This document shows, piece by piece, positions 24,809 through 32,566 of a DNA stretch of 64,000 nucleotides. Made by a program: the position numbers and the translations under genes. This stretch comes from JAADHX01 sp964569385 (lineage in GTDB: Bacteria; Actinomycetota; Acidimicrobiia; Acidimicrobiales; Poriferisodalaceae). The notes under the pieces were generated by a model. It worked only from the letters and a program-made list of their open reading frames with translations. It made no database searches and was not told the DNA's origin. Each line of letters begins with the position of its first letter. Positions within the stretch are counted from its first letter, which is position 1. The stretch lies in NCBI GenBank assembly GCA_964569385.1, contig CAZMUM010000018.1:1-64000 (forward strand), given 5' to 3'.

Positions 24809-26094
24809 CGAACCCCCTCGCCCTAATCGAGATCGAAGTTCAGTCTCGCGCCAAGGCAGACAACATCGACCCCGCCACCGACGTTGGCAAGGCTCAACTG
24901 TTGCTGCTAGTCGACAAAGAGGTCGAGCGATGGCGTCTCGATTTCCGGCGCGGTCGCCGCGACTTCGACCTGTCAGATCCCGAGCTTGTCGCCGAACGGG
25001 TAAACCGAAACCTGACCGGCTACGGCCCACTCGAACCGCTGCTCGACGATGACGATGTGTGGGAGATCATGGTCAACGCTCCTGACGCGATCTTCGTCAA
25101 ACGTCATCATGCCCCTTCGGGATTTCACGACGAGGTGTTTCACGATGACGACCACGTCCGTCGGACTCTGACCAAAATCCTCGACGATGCATCCACCGCT
25201 CACCGCACCTTGGATCCCACCGAGGGCCTCCAAGATGCTCAGCTGAACAACGGTGCTCGCTTGCACATCGTGCATGCCGACCTCGCTCGGGGCGCGCACC
25301 TCATGTTCAACATCAGGAAGTTCACTGGGGTCGCCTATCGCACCCTCGACGAGTTGGTCGATGCCGGAACCCTCACTGTTCCCGTAGCTCGCTTTCTAAA
25401 AGCCTGCGTCAACAGCCGATCTTCAATCCTCTTTGCCGGGTCACCCGGAGCAGGCAAGACAACCCTCCTGTCTTGTTGTGCCGCCGAGCTTGACCCGGCA
25501 TTGAGGGTTGTCATTGCTGAGGAGGTATTCGAAGCCGATGTCGCTCTTCCAAACGTGGCGTCAATGCAGACTCGTCCGTCGCGAGCCGAACGCGAGGCCG
25601 TCGATCTTCGCAGGTTGGTTGCGGGGTTCCTTCGGATGGCTCCAGATGTGGCCATCGTGGGCGAGGTTCGCGACCAAGAGGCTCTACCGCTTCTGTTGAC
25701 ATTGTCGTCTGGTGTCACTGGTTACACCACTATCCATGCTGGTTCGGCCCGCCAAGCTCTCACTCGCTTGCGGTTCATTTGCCAGCTATCGGACACCTCG
25801 AACGAACTTCCGATGTCGGCACTCAACAGCTTGGTCGCAGAATCGATCGATGTAGTCGTTCATCTCGAGCGCACCGCCGATGGCGTCGAGGTCACGTCGG
25901 TGCTGGCCGTCGAGGACCCTGTCGGTGGTCTCGATGGCGTGCAGTTCACCGCTACCGATGTGTTCAAGCGACCCCACCGTGGTGAGGCTCCGGCATGGAG
26001 CGGCGATTTGCCAATCCGTCTTGGCCACCAGCTGGCCGACCATGGCTACGACGTTCATGCCCTGGTTGGCGAGCCGAGTGGAATCAGCTCGTGA
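24805..26094 (+). CDS. cpaF: CpaF/TadA-family secretion ATPase
   Basis: 429 residues. An N-terminal helical domain with YGPLEPLLDDDDVWEIMVN (about 73-91) leads into the type II/IV secretion ATPase core: Walker A GSPGAGKTT at 212-220, the Asp/His boxes RPSRAEREAVDLRRLV, and IVGEVRDQEALPLL as the Walker B region. CpaF drives assembly (and often retraction) of the Flp pilus through TadB/TadC. It is coupled to its neighbours by 4-base overlaps on both sides. Catalytic motifs look intact. Confidence 0.92.
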   Translation: MTNPLALIEIEVQSRAKADNIDPATDVGKAQLLLLVDKEVERWRLDFRRGRRDFDLSDPELVAERVNRNLTGYGPLEPLLDDDDVWEIMVNAPDAIFVKRHHAPSGFHDEVFHDDDHVRRTLTKILDDASTAHRTLDPTEGLQDAQLNNGARLHIVHADLARGAHLMFNIRKFTGVAYRTLDELVDAGTLTVPVARFLKACVNSRSSILFAGSPGAGKTTLLSCCAAELDPALRVVIAEEVFEADVALPNVASMQTRPSRAEREAVDLRRLVAGFLRMAPDVAIVGEVRDQEALPLLLTLSSGVTGYTTIHAGSARQALTRLRFICQLSDTSNELPMSALNSLVAESIDVVVHLERTADGVEVTSVLAVEDPVGGLDGVQFTATDVFKRPHRGEAPAWSGDLPIRLGHQLADHGYDVHALVGEPSGISS

Positions 26095-26987
26095 TCGCAG
26101 TTCTGGTGGCCGCGGTGGGTGCCTTGGGCGTTCACCTGTTGTATTCGCGTGTCGCTCTCGGCCACCGAAACGTTCGGTTGATGGCGAGTGAGTCGCTCCT
26201 TACCCGAGGCACAGAACGAGCATCAGGCTGGACGACCGACTGGTTAGCCCAAGCCGGCCTTGGCGATCTTCGCTGGCGCGATGTTGGCGCGGTTTGTTCG
26301 GCGATGTTCATGCTTTCGGCTCTGCTGACGTACGCAGTTTTCGGCGGGATCATCCCCGCGATATTCGCCGGGTTCGCCACCGCCACAGTTCCGCCACTTG
26401 TCTATCGCCAGCGACGCCGACGGCGGCTGGCCGCCGCTCAGGAAGCGTGGCCGCGCCTGATCGAAGAGATTCGGGTTCTCACCGGAAGCGCAGGCACTTC
26501 GATACCACAGGCCCTGTTCCAGGTCGGGCGCCGAGCGCCAGTCGAACTCCGCGACGCGTTCGACTCAGCTCACAGGGAGTGGTTGTTGACCACCGATTTC
26601 GCGCGGTCGATCGACGTGTTGAAACACGCGCTGGCCGATCCAACAGCCGACGCAGCCTGTGAAACACTGCTGACCGCACATCAGATTGGCGGCGTCGACC
26701 TCGACCAGCGCCTCATCGACCTAAGCGAAGACCGGCTGGCCGATGTCCAGGGGCGCAAGGACGCCCGCGCCAAGCAGGCCGGCGCCCGCTTTGCCAGGGC
26801 ATTCGTGCTGATCGTTCCTCTCGGGATGGCCATGGTCGGGCTCAGCATCGGCGATGGCAGAGCCGCCTACCAAACCACCGGCGGCCAAATCGCCGTATTG
26901 GTCGGGTTCTCAATCATGTTGAGTTGTTGGCTGTGGGCCGGGCGCATCATGACCATTCCGTCCGAACAACGGGTGTTTGCTCGATGA
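26091..26987 (+). CDS. tadB: TadB-like inner membrane pilus assembly protein
   Basis: 298 residues from the GTG that overlaps the cpaF stop; the longer frame from 25995 lies inside cpaF. Hydrophobic segments occur at the N-terminus (IAVLVAAVGALGVHLLY), at about 70-105 as a pair, and at the C-terminus as another pair, framing a cytoplasmic type II secretion F domain (AQEAWPRLIEEIRVLTGSAGTSIPQAL, and later TAHQIGGVDLDQRLIDLSED). This is the platform partner of the CpaF ATPase. Confidence 0.85.
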   Translation: MIAVLVAAVGALGVHLLYSRVALGHRNVRLMASESLLTRGTERASGWTTDWLAQAGLGDLRWRDVGAVCSAMFMLSALLTYAVFGGIIPAIFAGFATATVPPLVYRQRRRRRLAAAQEAWPRLIEEIRVLTGSAGTSIPQALFQVGRRAPVELRDAFDSAHREWLLTTDFARSIDVLKHALADPTADAACETLLTAHQIGGVDLDQRLIDLSEDRLADVQGRKDARAKQAGARFARAFVLIVPLGMAMVGLSIGDGRAAYQTTGGQIAVLVGFSIMLSCWLWAGRIMTIPSEQRVFAR

Positions 26988-27889
26988 CTCGCATAGCTGC
27001 GCTGTCCGTTATTGCGCTGTGGTTCGGCGCGACGTTGCTACTTTCGGAGTTGCGTTGGTTCAGACGGTTGCCCCTCGTGGCTCGACTCAGTCCGTTTACT
27101 CCCGGTGGCGCTCGACTAAGGGGAGGCTCCGGACATGGCAACCGATCGTTCGGCGACGTACTCGGCCCGGTCGCGTCGAGCATTGGCGAGCGAGTGTCGA
27201 GGGGCCTCGGCGTGTCAGAGGAGTTGGCGCTTCGACTCGAACGAGTGCACTCAGGCGACGACCCGACCACGTTTCGGACCCGCCAGGTCGGGCGCACCGC
27301 AGCTGCTCTCGTCGGCGCCGTCGCGGTGGCGTTCGTTCTAGGTCTTTCTGGCCCTCTGGCGGTGGGCCTTGTCGTCATCGCTCCGGTCCTGGTTTTCTTG
27401 TCGATCGAGCAGGCGTTGGCGAAACGAAGCGGCCGGCACCAAGAGCGACTTATGCTCGAACTACCAGTCGTGGCCGAACAGCTTGGCATGTTGCTCAGCT
27501 CTGGTTATTCGTTGGGCGGAGCCGTGGCTCGCATCGCTGAGCGCTCGAATGGTGCCTGTGCGATGGATCTACGCCGCCTCACCAATCGTCTGCGCCAAGG
27601 TGTCGGAATCGACAACGCCCTGCGGGAGTGGGGCCGGACCGCCGGCTTGGCTTCGGTTCACCAGCTCGTGTCGGTGCTCACTCTGCACCACGATGCGAGC
27701 GACCTCGGTCGACTCATCTCGAACGAAGCCCGCGGTATTCGCCGTATCCGTCAGCGTGACCTCATCGAACGAATCGAACGACGCAACGAACAGGTCTGGA
27801 TTCCGGTCACGGTTGCCACCTTGATCCCCGGTGTCGTGTTCCTCGCGGTGCCGTTTTCGAGCGCGCTTTCAGGTTTTGGCTCCATATGA
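26984..27889 (+). CDS. tadC: TadC-like inner membrane pilus assembly protein
   Basis: 301 residues from the ATG overlapping the tadB stop. The N-terminal membrane helix (IAALSVIALWFGATLLL) and a hydrophobic pair around 105-150 precede a type II secretion F domain (LELPVVAEQLGMLLSSGYSLGGAVARIAER, then RQGVGIDNALREWGR). A final helix ends the protein (VTVATLIPGVVFLAVPFSSAL). With TadB it forms the membrane platform of the pilus motor. The gene is followed by a 39-base gap with a strong ribosome-binding site for the pilin. Confidence 0.85.
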   Translation: MTRIAALSVIALWFGATLLLSELRWFRRLPLVARLSPFTPGGARLRGGSGHGNRSFGDVLGPVASSIGERVSRGLGVSEELALRLERVHSGDDPTTFRTRQVGRTAAALVGAVAVAFVLGLSGPLAVGLVVIAPVLVFLSIEQALAKRSGRHQERLMLELPVVAEQLGMLLSSGYSLGGAVARIAERSNGACAMDLRRLTNRLRQGVGIDNALREWGRTAGLASVHQLVSVLTLHHDASDLGRLISNEARGIRRIRQRDLIERIERRNEQVWIPVTVATLIPGVVFLAVPFSSALSGFGSI

Positions 27890-27928
27890 GCCAACCCACA
27901 GATCCCAACTAGAAGTAGGAGACAACAA

Positions 27929-28144
27929 ATGAACACCAGTTTGATGATGTGGTGCACCGTGCGGTCGTTTTTGACGGTCAGCGGCACCCGTATCCGCGAT
28001 GAAGCCGGAGAGGGCGTCATTTCGTCGGCAATTGCTGTGCTGATCGTGGCCGCGCTCGGGGCGCTTATGTGGGTTGGGTTCCAGGCCATTTGGGCCGACG
28101 CCGAAGCCACAACGCGCTCCAAGATCGCTGAAATCGGCGGTTGA
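27929..28144 (+). CDS. flp: Flp-type pilin
   Basis: 71 residues. A basic leader of about 25 residues ends in DEAGEGVISSAIAVLIVAALGALMW-like sequence: the hydrophobic alpha-N pilin segment with a glutamate next to the probable cleavage glycine. A short polar tail follows. Size, position after tadC and the strong ribosome-binding site (AGGAG, 9 bases upstream) match the major Flp pilin, which must be made in excess. No prepilin peptidase gene is present in the window, so processing would depend on one elsewhere. Confidence 0.8.
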   Translation: MNTSLMMWCTVRSFLTVSGTRIRDEAGEGVISSAIAVLIVAALGALMWVGFQAIWADAEATTRSKIAEIGG

Positions 28145-28613
28145 CATTCGCTGGCATCACAGCAGGAGTAGAACTCCAAGCACAACCCGTGATCGCGCTA
28201 AACGGCGTGACGGCGCGGGCCGAGACGAGCACGGAGCAAGCGTTGTTTCGTTGACCCTCGGAGTGTTGGTCTTCTTCGTCATGTTGTTTACGGCGGTGCA
28301 GGTGCTATTCGTCATGCATCTTTCTTCGGTGATGAACTCGGTTGCGTACGATTCGGCTCGGATCGTGGCTCGTTCGGGTTCATCGTCGGATGGAGCAGCG
28401 CGCTCGGCGGCATCAACTCACGCCAGGAGCCTGCTTGGGGGCGTCAACGAAGTTCGGGTCGACTTCGCGGGATCGACAGGGGACGCAGTCGTCGTAACCA
28501 TTACGGCGTCACCCCCAACGTTCGTCGGCACATCGTTCGGCATTCCGATGCTTGGCGACATCTCCCGATCGGCCACCCTTCGGGTCGAACAACCAGTGCC
28601 GTTCGCACCATGA
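28074..28613 (+). CDS. TadE-like pilus protein, start uncertain
   Basis: The recognisable protein begins around base 28220 with a basic stretch (RRDGAGRDEHGAS) and a membrane helix (VVSLTLGVLVFFVMLFTAVQVLFV), then a helix and a small extracellular domain ending VEQPVPFAP, as in TadE. In this frame there is no ATG, GTG or TTG between the TTG at 28074 (inside the pilin gene) and the TTG in the membrane segment. The given start is therefore only the limit of the open frame. A rare start such as ATT 28146, or a sequence error, is possible. The stop overlaps the next ATG. Confidence 0.65.
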   Translation: MGSRPFGPTPKPQRAPRSLKSAVDIRWHHSRSRTPSTTRDRAKRRDGAGRDEHGASVVSLTLGVLVFFVMLFTAVQVLFVMHLSSVMNSVAYDSARIVARSGSSSDGAARSAASTHARSLLGGVNEVRVDFAGSTGDAVVVTITASPPTFVGTSFGIPMLGDISRSATLRVEQPVPFAP

Positions 28614-29086
28614 GCCGCTCTCGACCGCGCTCGCCCAGCATGGCCAGAACCCGAAACGAGCGCGGCCAACTCGCCAGCATCGAGTTGCTGCCTTTCGGCA
28701 TATTGGTGTTCGTGATGGGCGTCTTGTTCTTCGGTCAGATCTGGGCTGTTCTCGATGCTAAGAGCGCAGTCGACGCGGCGTCTCGCGAAGCAACTCGCGC
28801 CTATGTTGAGTCAAGCGACGAGGGCGCAGCAGCGGCCGCGGCAAACATTGCGGCTGACTCCGCAATCCAGACCAGCGGACGCAGCCCGGCTAGGGCAACA
28901 GTCACGCCGACGGGGGCTCTGACTCTTGAGCGATGCGCCAGGGTGACGTACGAGGTCTCGTATCAGGTGCCGCTAGTGGTGGCACCGCTGTTGCCGTCGT
29001 GGGGCGACGGTTTTCGGGTGACCGCTAGCCATACCGAAATTGTTGATCCGTATCGAGATGGCCTAGCAGGTGATGGTTGTGTCTAG
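28610..29086 (+). CDS. TadE/TadG-like pilus protein
   Basis: 158 residues. Basic N-terminus, then NERGQLASIELLPFGILVFVMGVLFF at about 16-41: the TadE-type charged turn and membrane helix. A second amphipathic helix (AKSAVDAASREATRAYV) and a short extracellular beta domain containing two cysteines follow. ATG overlaps the previous stop; its own 3' end overlaps the next gene by about 14 bases. It is probably one of three pseudopilin-like components of this pilus. Confidence 0.75.
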   Translation: MSRSRPRSPSMARTRNERGQLASIELLPFGILVFVMGVLFFGQIWAVLDAKSAVDAASREATRAYVESSDEGAAAAAANIAADSAIQTSGRSPARATVTPTGALTLERCARVTYEVSYQVPLVVAPLLPSWGDGFRVTASHTEIVDPYRDGLAGDGCV

Positions 29087-29549
29087 GCGCAGGCGGGGGC
29101 AGCCGAAGCAATCAGAACAGCGCAGGCGGGGGCAGAGTGGCACCGTGCTGCTGCTCGTGCCCGCGGGGGTGCTAATTGTCATCGCCCTCGGTGCCATGGC
29201 GGTGAATGCGGCGTTGCTGTTCCAGGGCGAACGCCGAGCCGCGAATGTGGCGAGTTCGGTGGCCAATGATGTTGCGACGTTGGCTCTAGATGTCGACTAC
29301 TTCCGTGCCGAGGGCGAGTATCGCCTACAAGGCGACGTTTCTTCGGCGTCAGAGGCCGCTGTCTCGGTTGCCATGGCGTCGTCTGACGGTTCGTTCGTGC
29401 CTGGCTCGTTGCAGGTCTCAGTCGTGCTGGTAACACCACAAGAGATCAGGGTCACGGTCACGGCCCAGGTTGAGGCCCTGTGGAACGCACCGGGTCTGCC
29501 TCGCGTGACGACAGTCGAAGCGAGCGCCACCGCGACAGCTGGCAATTGA
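29073..29549 (+). CDS. TadG-like small membrane protein
   Basis: 158 residues from ATG 29073 (GTG 29070 also possible). A strongly basic N-terminus contains a tandem RRRGQ repeat, encoded by a 16-base direct repeat at 29087-29102 and 29120-29135. The GQSGTVLLLVPAGVLIVIALGAMAVNAALLF membrane helix and the AANVASSVANDVATLAL helix are of the TadG/TadE kind. A beta-rich C-terminal part (LQVSVVLVTPQEIRVTVTAQVE) would be outside. It is the last gene of the cpaB-led operon. Confidence 0.65.
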   Translation: MVVSRRRRGQPKQSEQRRRGQSGTVLLLVPAGVLIVIALGAMAVNAALLFQGERRAANVASSVANDVATLALDVDYFRAEGEYRLQGDVSSASEAAVSVAMASSDGSFVPGSLQVSVVLVTPQEIRVTVTAQVEALWNAPGLPRVTTVEASATATAGN

Positions 29550-29583
29550 GGCAACATGTGAACGTGGTGATGTTTCAGTATAT

Positions 29584-29612
29584 TTGACTATTTTTAACAG
29601 TCGTTCTAGGGT
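29584..29612 (+). promoter_or_regulatory. Promoter of the pseudokinase-LysM pair, leaderless
   Basis: -35 TTGACT (29584-29589), a 17-base spacer and -10 TAGGGT (29607-29612), with GTG 29619 beginning 6 bases later. Just upstream lies GTTTCAGTATATTT (29572-29585), nearly identical to a sequence at 22720-22733 ahead of the pilus promoter. Confidence 0.5.
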
Positions 29613-29618
29613 TCTTGC

Positions 29619-30911
29619 GTGTTCAACAGCCACAACCGTGCTCCCGATCCGGAGACTGATCCGAGCCGGCAGGCCGCGGGTGTTGTAATCAAACCCCCGC
29701 TTGGCGATGAGTCTGACATCCGAGGCCGAGAAGCAAGGTGTCTCGAGCGGCTTCGCCATCCTGGCATCGTCGAACTGATAGACGCGGTCGCTGGCCCCGA
29801 TGGCACCACCCTTCATCTGGCTCAGGTTCCTAGCGCGGTCACGCTCGATGATGCCGGGTCTCTGTCCCTCAGCGAACTCTTGGATGTCGCGAAACAGCTG
29901 GCCGAAGCCATCGCCTACCTTCAATCGACCGGCACGGTCCACAACGCGGTGACGACCGATCACGTGCTGCTCGGCGATCACAACCGGCTGGTGTTGTGCG
30001 GGTTCGGCGACTGGGCCGAGCTCAGCGACACAAACACATGTACTGACGTCGTCGCCTTCGGCGACCTCGTGCTCGGCCAACTCGAACTGTCGATCGCTAG
30101 CGGAGCAGTCGACAGCGATAACTCCGTCGCCATCAGCCTTAGGCATCTGGGTCAGCTAGCAGCCAACTGCCCACTAACCGAAACGTCGGCTCAGTCCCTA
30201 GCCGACCGGCTCGAACTACTTCAGGCCGAGACGACGGAGAGTGACGCAGCTCGATCTGCTCTGTCCGACACAGTGCAAGCCGTCGGTCGCATCGCAGGGG
30301 GCGTTCTCATTGGTGTCTTGGTCGTCGGCTTTGCCTGGTTAATTCTGCGGCCTGGACCCAACACCTCTACGCGCCAAGCTACCGAAATCGTCGCACCGAC
30401 TGCGCCCGAAACAACACCAACCAGACCGATCACCGACCCGCAGCCAACCCCAATCCAGGGCGCCATGCCTCCCGCTGGCGAACTCGTTGCGGCCACCGCA
30501 CCACAATGCACAGCAGGCTCATCGGCGTGGGAAGAGTTACCCGATGTTCGCTGGATCGATCTCGACGGCGATATGTGCCTCGATCCATGGCGATACGAGA
30601 ACGGAGTGCTTCATACGTCAGAGGGCCGATTCGCGGTCGGTGGGCCTGGCGACAGCTTCACCCTTGGCGACTGGAACTGTGATGGCGTCGCAACCCCCGC
30701 AGTCGCGAGCGGTGGTCTGCTGTACCGGTTCGACACAGCACCGTATTCGATCGAGCTCGGATCACAAGCGGTAGGTGAGGTGATCGCTGGCACGCCCGCC
30801 ATCGTTTCGGTCGAGACCCGGACCAACGCGGAGTGCGACGAACTGGTTGTCACCGACTTTCGGGGCGAGACGTCTGTCATTGCCGGGCCGCAACTGGAGG
30901 TTTCCCAATGA
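29619..30911 (+). CDS. Membrane-anchored pseudokinase with extracellular domain
   Basis: 430 residues. Residues about 15-200 follow the protein-kinase fold: VVIK with Lys25, EARCLERLRHPGIVELID (helix C and beta 4), and VHNAVTTDHVLL (107-118) where the catalytic loop should be. The HRDxKxxN residues are replaced (Asp by Ala110, Lys by Thr112, Asn by His115) and DFG is GFG (128-130). Phosphotransfer is therefore not expected. A transmembrane helix at 226-244 leads to a Pro/Thr-rich linker and an extracellular region with a VCBS/FG-GAP-like segment (FTLGDWNCDGVATPAV). It is translationally coupled to a LysM protein, next to the Tad pilus genes. Confidence 0.75.
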   Translation: MFNSHNRAPDPETDPSRQAAGVVIKPPLGDESDIRGREARCLERLRHPGIVELIDAVAGPDGTTLHLAQVPSAVTLDDAGSLSLSELLDVAKQLAEAIAYLQSTGTVHNAVTTDHVLLGDHNRLVLCGFGDWAELSDTNTCTDVVAFGDLVLGQLELSIASGAVDSDNSVAISLRHLGQLAANCPLTETSAQSLADRLELLQAETTESDAARSALSDTVQAVGRIAGGVLIGVLVVGFAWLILRPGPNTSTRQATEIVAPTAPETTPTRPITDPQPTPIQGAMPPAGELVAATAPQCTAGSSAWEELPDVRWIDLDGDMCLDPWRYENGVLHTSEGRFAVGGPGDSFTLGDWNCDGVATPAVASGGLLYRFDTAPYSIELGSQAVGEVIAGTPAIVSVETRTNAECDELVVTDFRGETSVIAGPQLEVSQ

Positions 30912-31642
30912 GGCGCACTCTCGGCTGGGTGGCCCTACTGACTACAGCCGGCATTGGCCTGTGGTTCGCTCCTACGCCCGTTTCGAACGTTTCGTCAGAA
31001 GGGATCGGTTTGTGGTTCGCTTCGGCGCGTCCGGACCAGGTCGCCGTGGTTCTGGTCAGGTTCGTAGCGGCGCTTTGGTGGCTTCGTGCCGTCACTAGCA
31101 CCGCATACCTACTGATCGCAACGCTGGCCGATGCTCCCGGTCACATCGACAACGCCGTCGCCAAACTCCCCTCGATCGGACGTCGGCTGGTCCGTCCCAT
31201 CGCCGTAACCGTTGTGGCTACCACCTTGGCTACCACCGCTCCCGCTATCGCCCAAGTTGCCCCCGATACGACCGAACCCGCGACATCAATCCCGTTCGAA
31301 CCCGAACCCACCCCGACTAGCTCGGCCGTTCCAGGGTTGGTTATGACCCGGTTGCCCGACACTGGCTGGCCCGACTACTCCTACCCCACCACTGCCAGCG
31401 ACCTAGACCCGGGTGTGGCCACCACCGAGACAGCGAGTAGCAGCACCGCTGTTGGCGAGACTTGGATCGTGGAGCGCGGCGACCACTTGTGGTCAATAGC
31501 CCAACGAACCGCGCCAGAAGGCGCCACCGACGGAGAAGTCAGTCGACATTGGTTAGCCATGATCGAGTTGAACCGGGCCAACCTGGCAGACCCAAACAAT
31601 CCAGACCTCATCTACCCAGGTGATGTGATCGATATCCCATAA
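30908..31642 (+). CDS. LysM-domain membrane protein
   Basis: 244 residues from the ATG overlapping the pseudokinase stop. Two or three hydrophobic segments lie in the first 120 residues, including a repeated GIGLWFA (about 15-21 and 33-39). A Pro/Thr-rich stretch follows, then a C-terminal LysM domain (TWIVERGDHLWSIAQRTA, then NPDLIYPGDVIDIP). LysM binds the N-acetylglucosamine backbone of peptidoglycan, so this protein can tether the coupled pseudokinase, or the pilus machine, to the cell wall. The link to pilus function is inference from gene order. Confidence 0.75.
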   Translation: MRRTLGWVALLTTAGIGLWFAPTPVSNVSSEGIGLWFASARPDQVAVVLVRFVAALWWLRAVTSTAYLLIATLADAPGHIDNAVAKLPSIGRRLVRPIAVTVVATTLATTAPAIAQVAPDTTEPATSIPFEPEPTPTSSAVPGLVMTRLPDTGWPDYSYPTTASDLDPGVATTETASSSTAVGETWIVERGDHLWSIAQRTAPEGATDGEVSRHWLAMIELNRANLADPNNPDLIYPGDVIDIP

Positions 31643-31683
31643 CCAGAGCAATAGCCGTTGGTCGCTCAACTAGAATCCAACTC

Positions 31684-31956
31684 GTGCAAGGGCCCAACCC
31701 GTCTCCGATTCCCGCTGACACCGACCCTGAAGTCTGGCGTTTGCAGATGACAGCCATCGGTCGGCGCAGTGTCGCGAGTCGCCTCGACGAGATGGCAGAA
31801 CTGCTGGCCCACGGCGCTCGGATGGAAGCAGATGCAGTTCGTCGCCGCCATCCAGACTATTGCGACGAACAGGTCTTCCTTGCTCTGGTCAGACGCCGTT
31901 ACGGCGATGCGCTGGCCTTCGAGGTGTGGCCCGATGCGACCGAGGTTGAGCCCTGA
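31684..31956 (+). CDS. Small hypothetical protein paired with a nucleotidyltransferase
   Basis: 90 residues; the start codon is GTG/ATG-like at 31684 right after a short spacer. A helical, charged protein (VWRLQMTAIGRRSVASRLDEMAELL, then EADAVRRRHPDYCDEQVFLALVRRRYGD) without a recognised domain. It overlaps the following nucleotidyltransferase by 4 bases. Such pairs occur as toxin-antitoxin-like modules in which the small helical protein could be the partner of the nucleotidyltransferase. Identity as an antitoxin is a guess. Confidence 0.55.
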   Translation: MQGPNPSPIPADTDPEVWRLQMTAIGRRSVASRLDEMAELLAHGARMEADAVRRRHPDYCDEQVFLALVRRRYGDALAFEVWPDATEVEP

Positions 31957-32507
31957 TCGACCTCGCAGTGGCACTACGCGAGACGGTCTCTGTGTTGGAA
32001 CAGGCGCGGGTCAGATACGTCGTCGTCGGTTCGGTGGCCGCGTCGGCATGGGGAGTCGTGCGGATGACCCGCGATGTCGACGTCGTCGTAGTTGTCAACT
32101 CTACAAGTGGCCAGACGATGCTCGAGAAGCTCGCTAACACAGGTCTGTACGTGCCCATCGAGTCTGCTCGCCGGGCCATAGCTACCGGAGGGTCATTCAA
32201 CATTCTGCACCCACCATCGGGAGGTAAAGTCGATGTCTTCGTAATGCCGGCGAGCGACAGGTTCACAACCCAGCGACTTAACGACAGGGTCAGCGCAGTT
32301 GTGTTTGACGTCTCGACTTGGATAGATCGTGCTGAAAATGTCGTTCTGGCCAAACTGCGATGGCGCCTGAAAACGCGATCCGAGACCCAGTGGCGCGATT
32401 GCGTCGAAATCGCAGCGATCAACAAACTCGATGCTCACTACCTCAAGGCCTGGGCAGTCGAGTTGGGAGTCGAGGACGACCTGTTGGAGTTGTTAGCGAT
32501 CGACTAG
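31953..32507 (+). CDS. Nucleotidyltransferase-fold protein (AbiEii/DUF6036-like)
   Basis: About 184 residues. The N-terminal half shows the minimal nucleotidyltransferase signature: VVVGSVAASAWGVVRMTRDVDVVVVV (GS motif followed by DVDVVV), then a second acidic strand (GGKVDVFVMPASD). A helical C-terminal half follows. AbiEii-type toxins and their relatives share this pattern. If translation starts at CTG 31953, the stop of the upstream gene is overlapped as CTGA and the protein begins MIDLAVALRE; otherwise GTG 31968 is the first canonical start. Substrate (tRNA, protein or nucleotide) is unknown. Confidence 0.7.
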   Translation: MIDLAVALRETVSVLEQARVRYVVVGSVAASAWGVVRMTRDVDVVVVVNSTSGQTMLEKLANTGLYVPIESARRAIATGGSFNILHPPSGGKVDVFVMPASDRFTTQRLNDRVSAVVFDVSTWIDRAENVVLAKLRWRLKTRSETQWRDCVEIAAINKLDAHYLKAWAVELGVEDDLLELLAID

Positions 32508-32566
32508 AGGTCCGATGGGCCACAGGCGCGGTGAAGTACCGAGTCGCCTGATTTGTCCTCGAGTGC

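Noticed and set aside
29087..29135. 16-base direct repeat GCGCAGGCGGGGGCAG, 33 bases apart
   Set aside because: It keeps the reading frame and only repeats RRRGQ in a basic leader; a simple in-gene duplication, not an attachment site or CRISPR.
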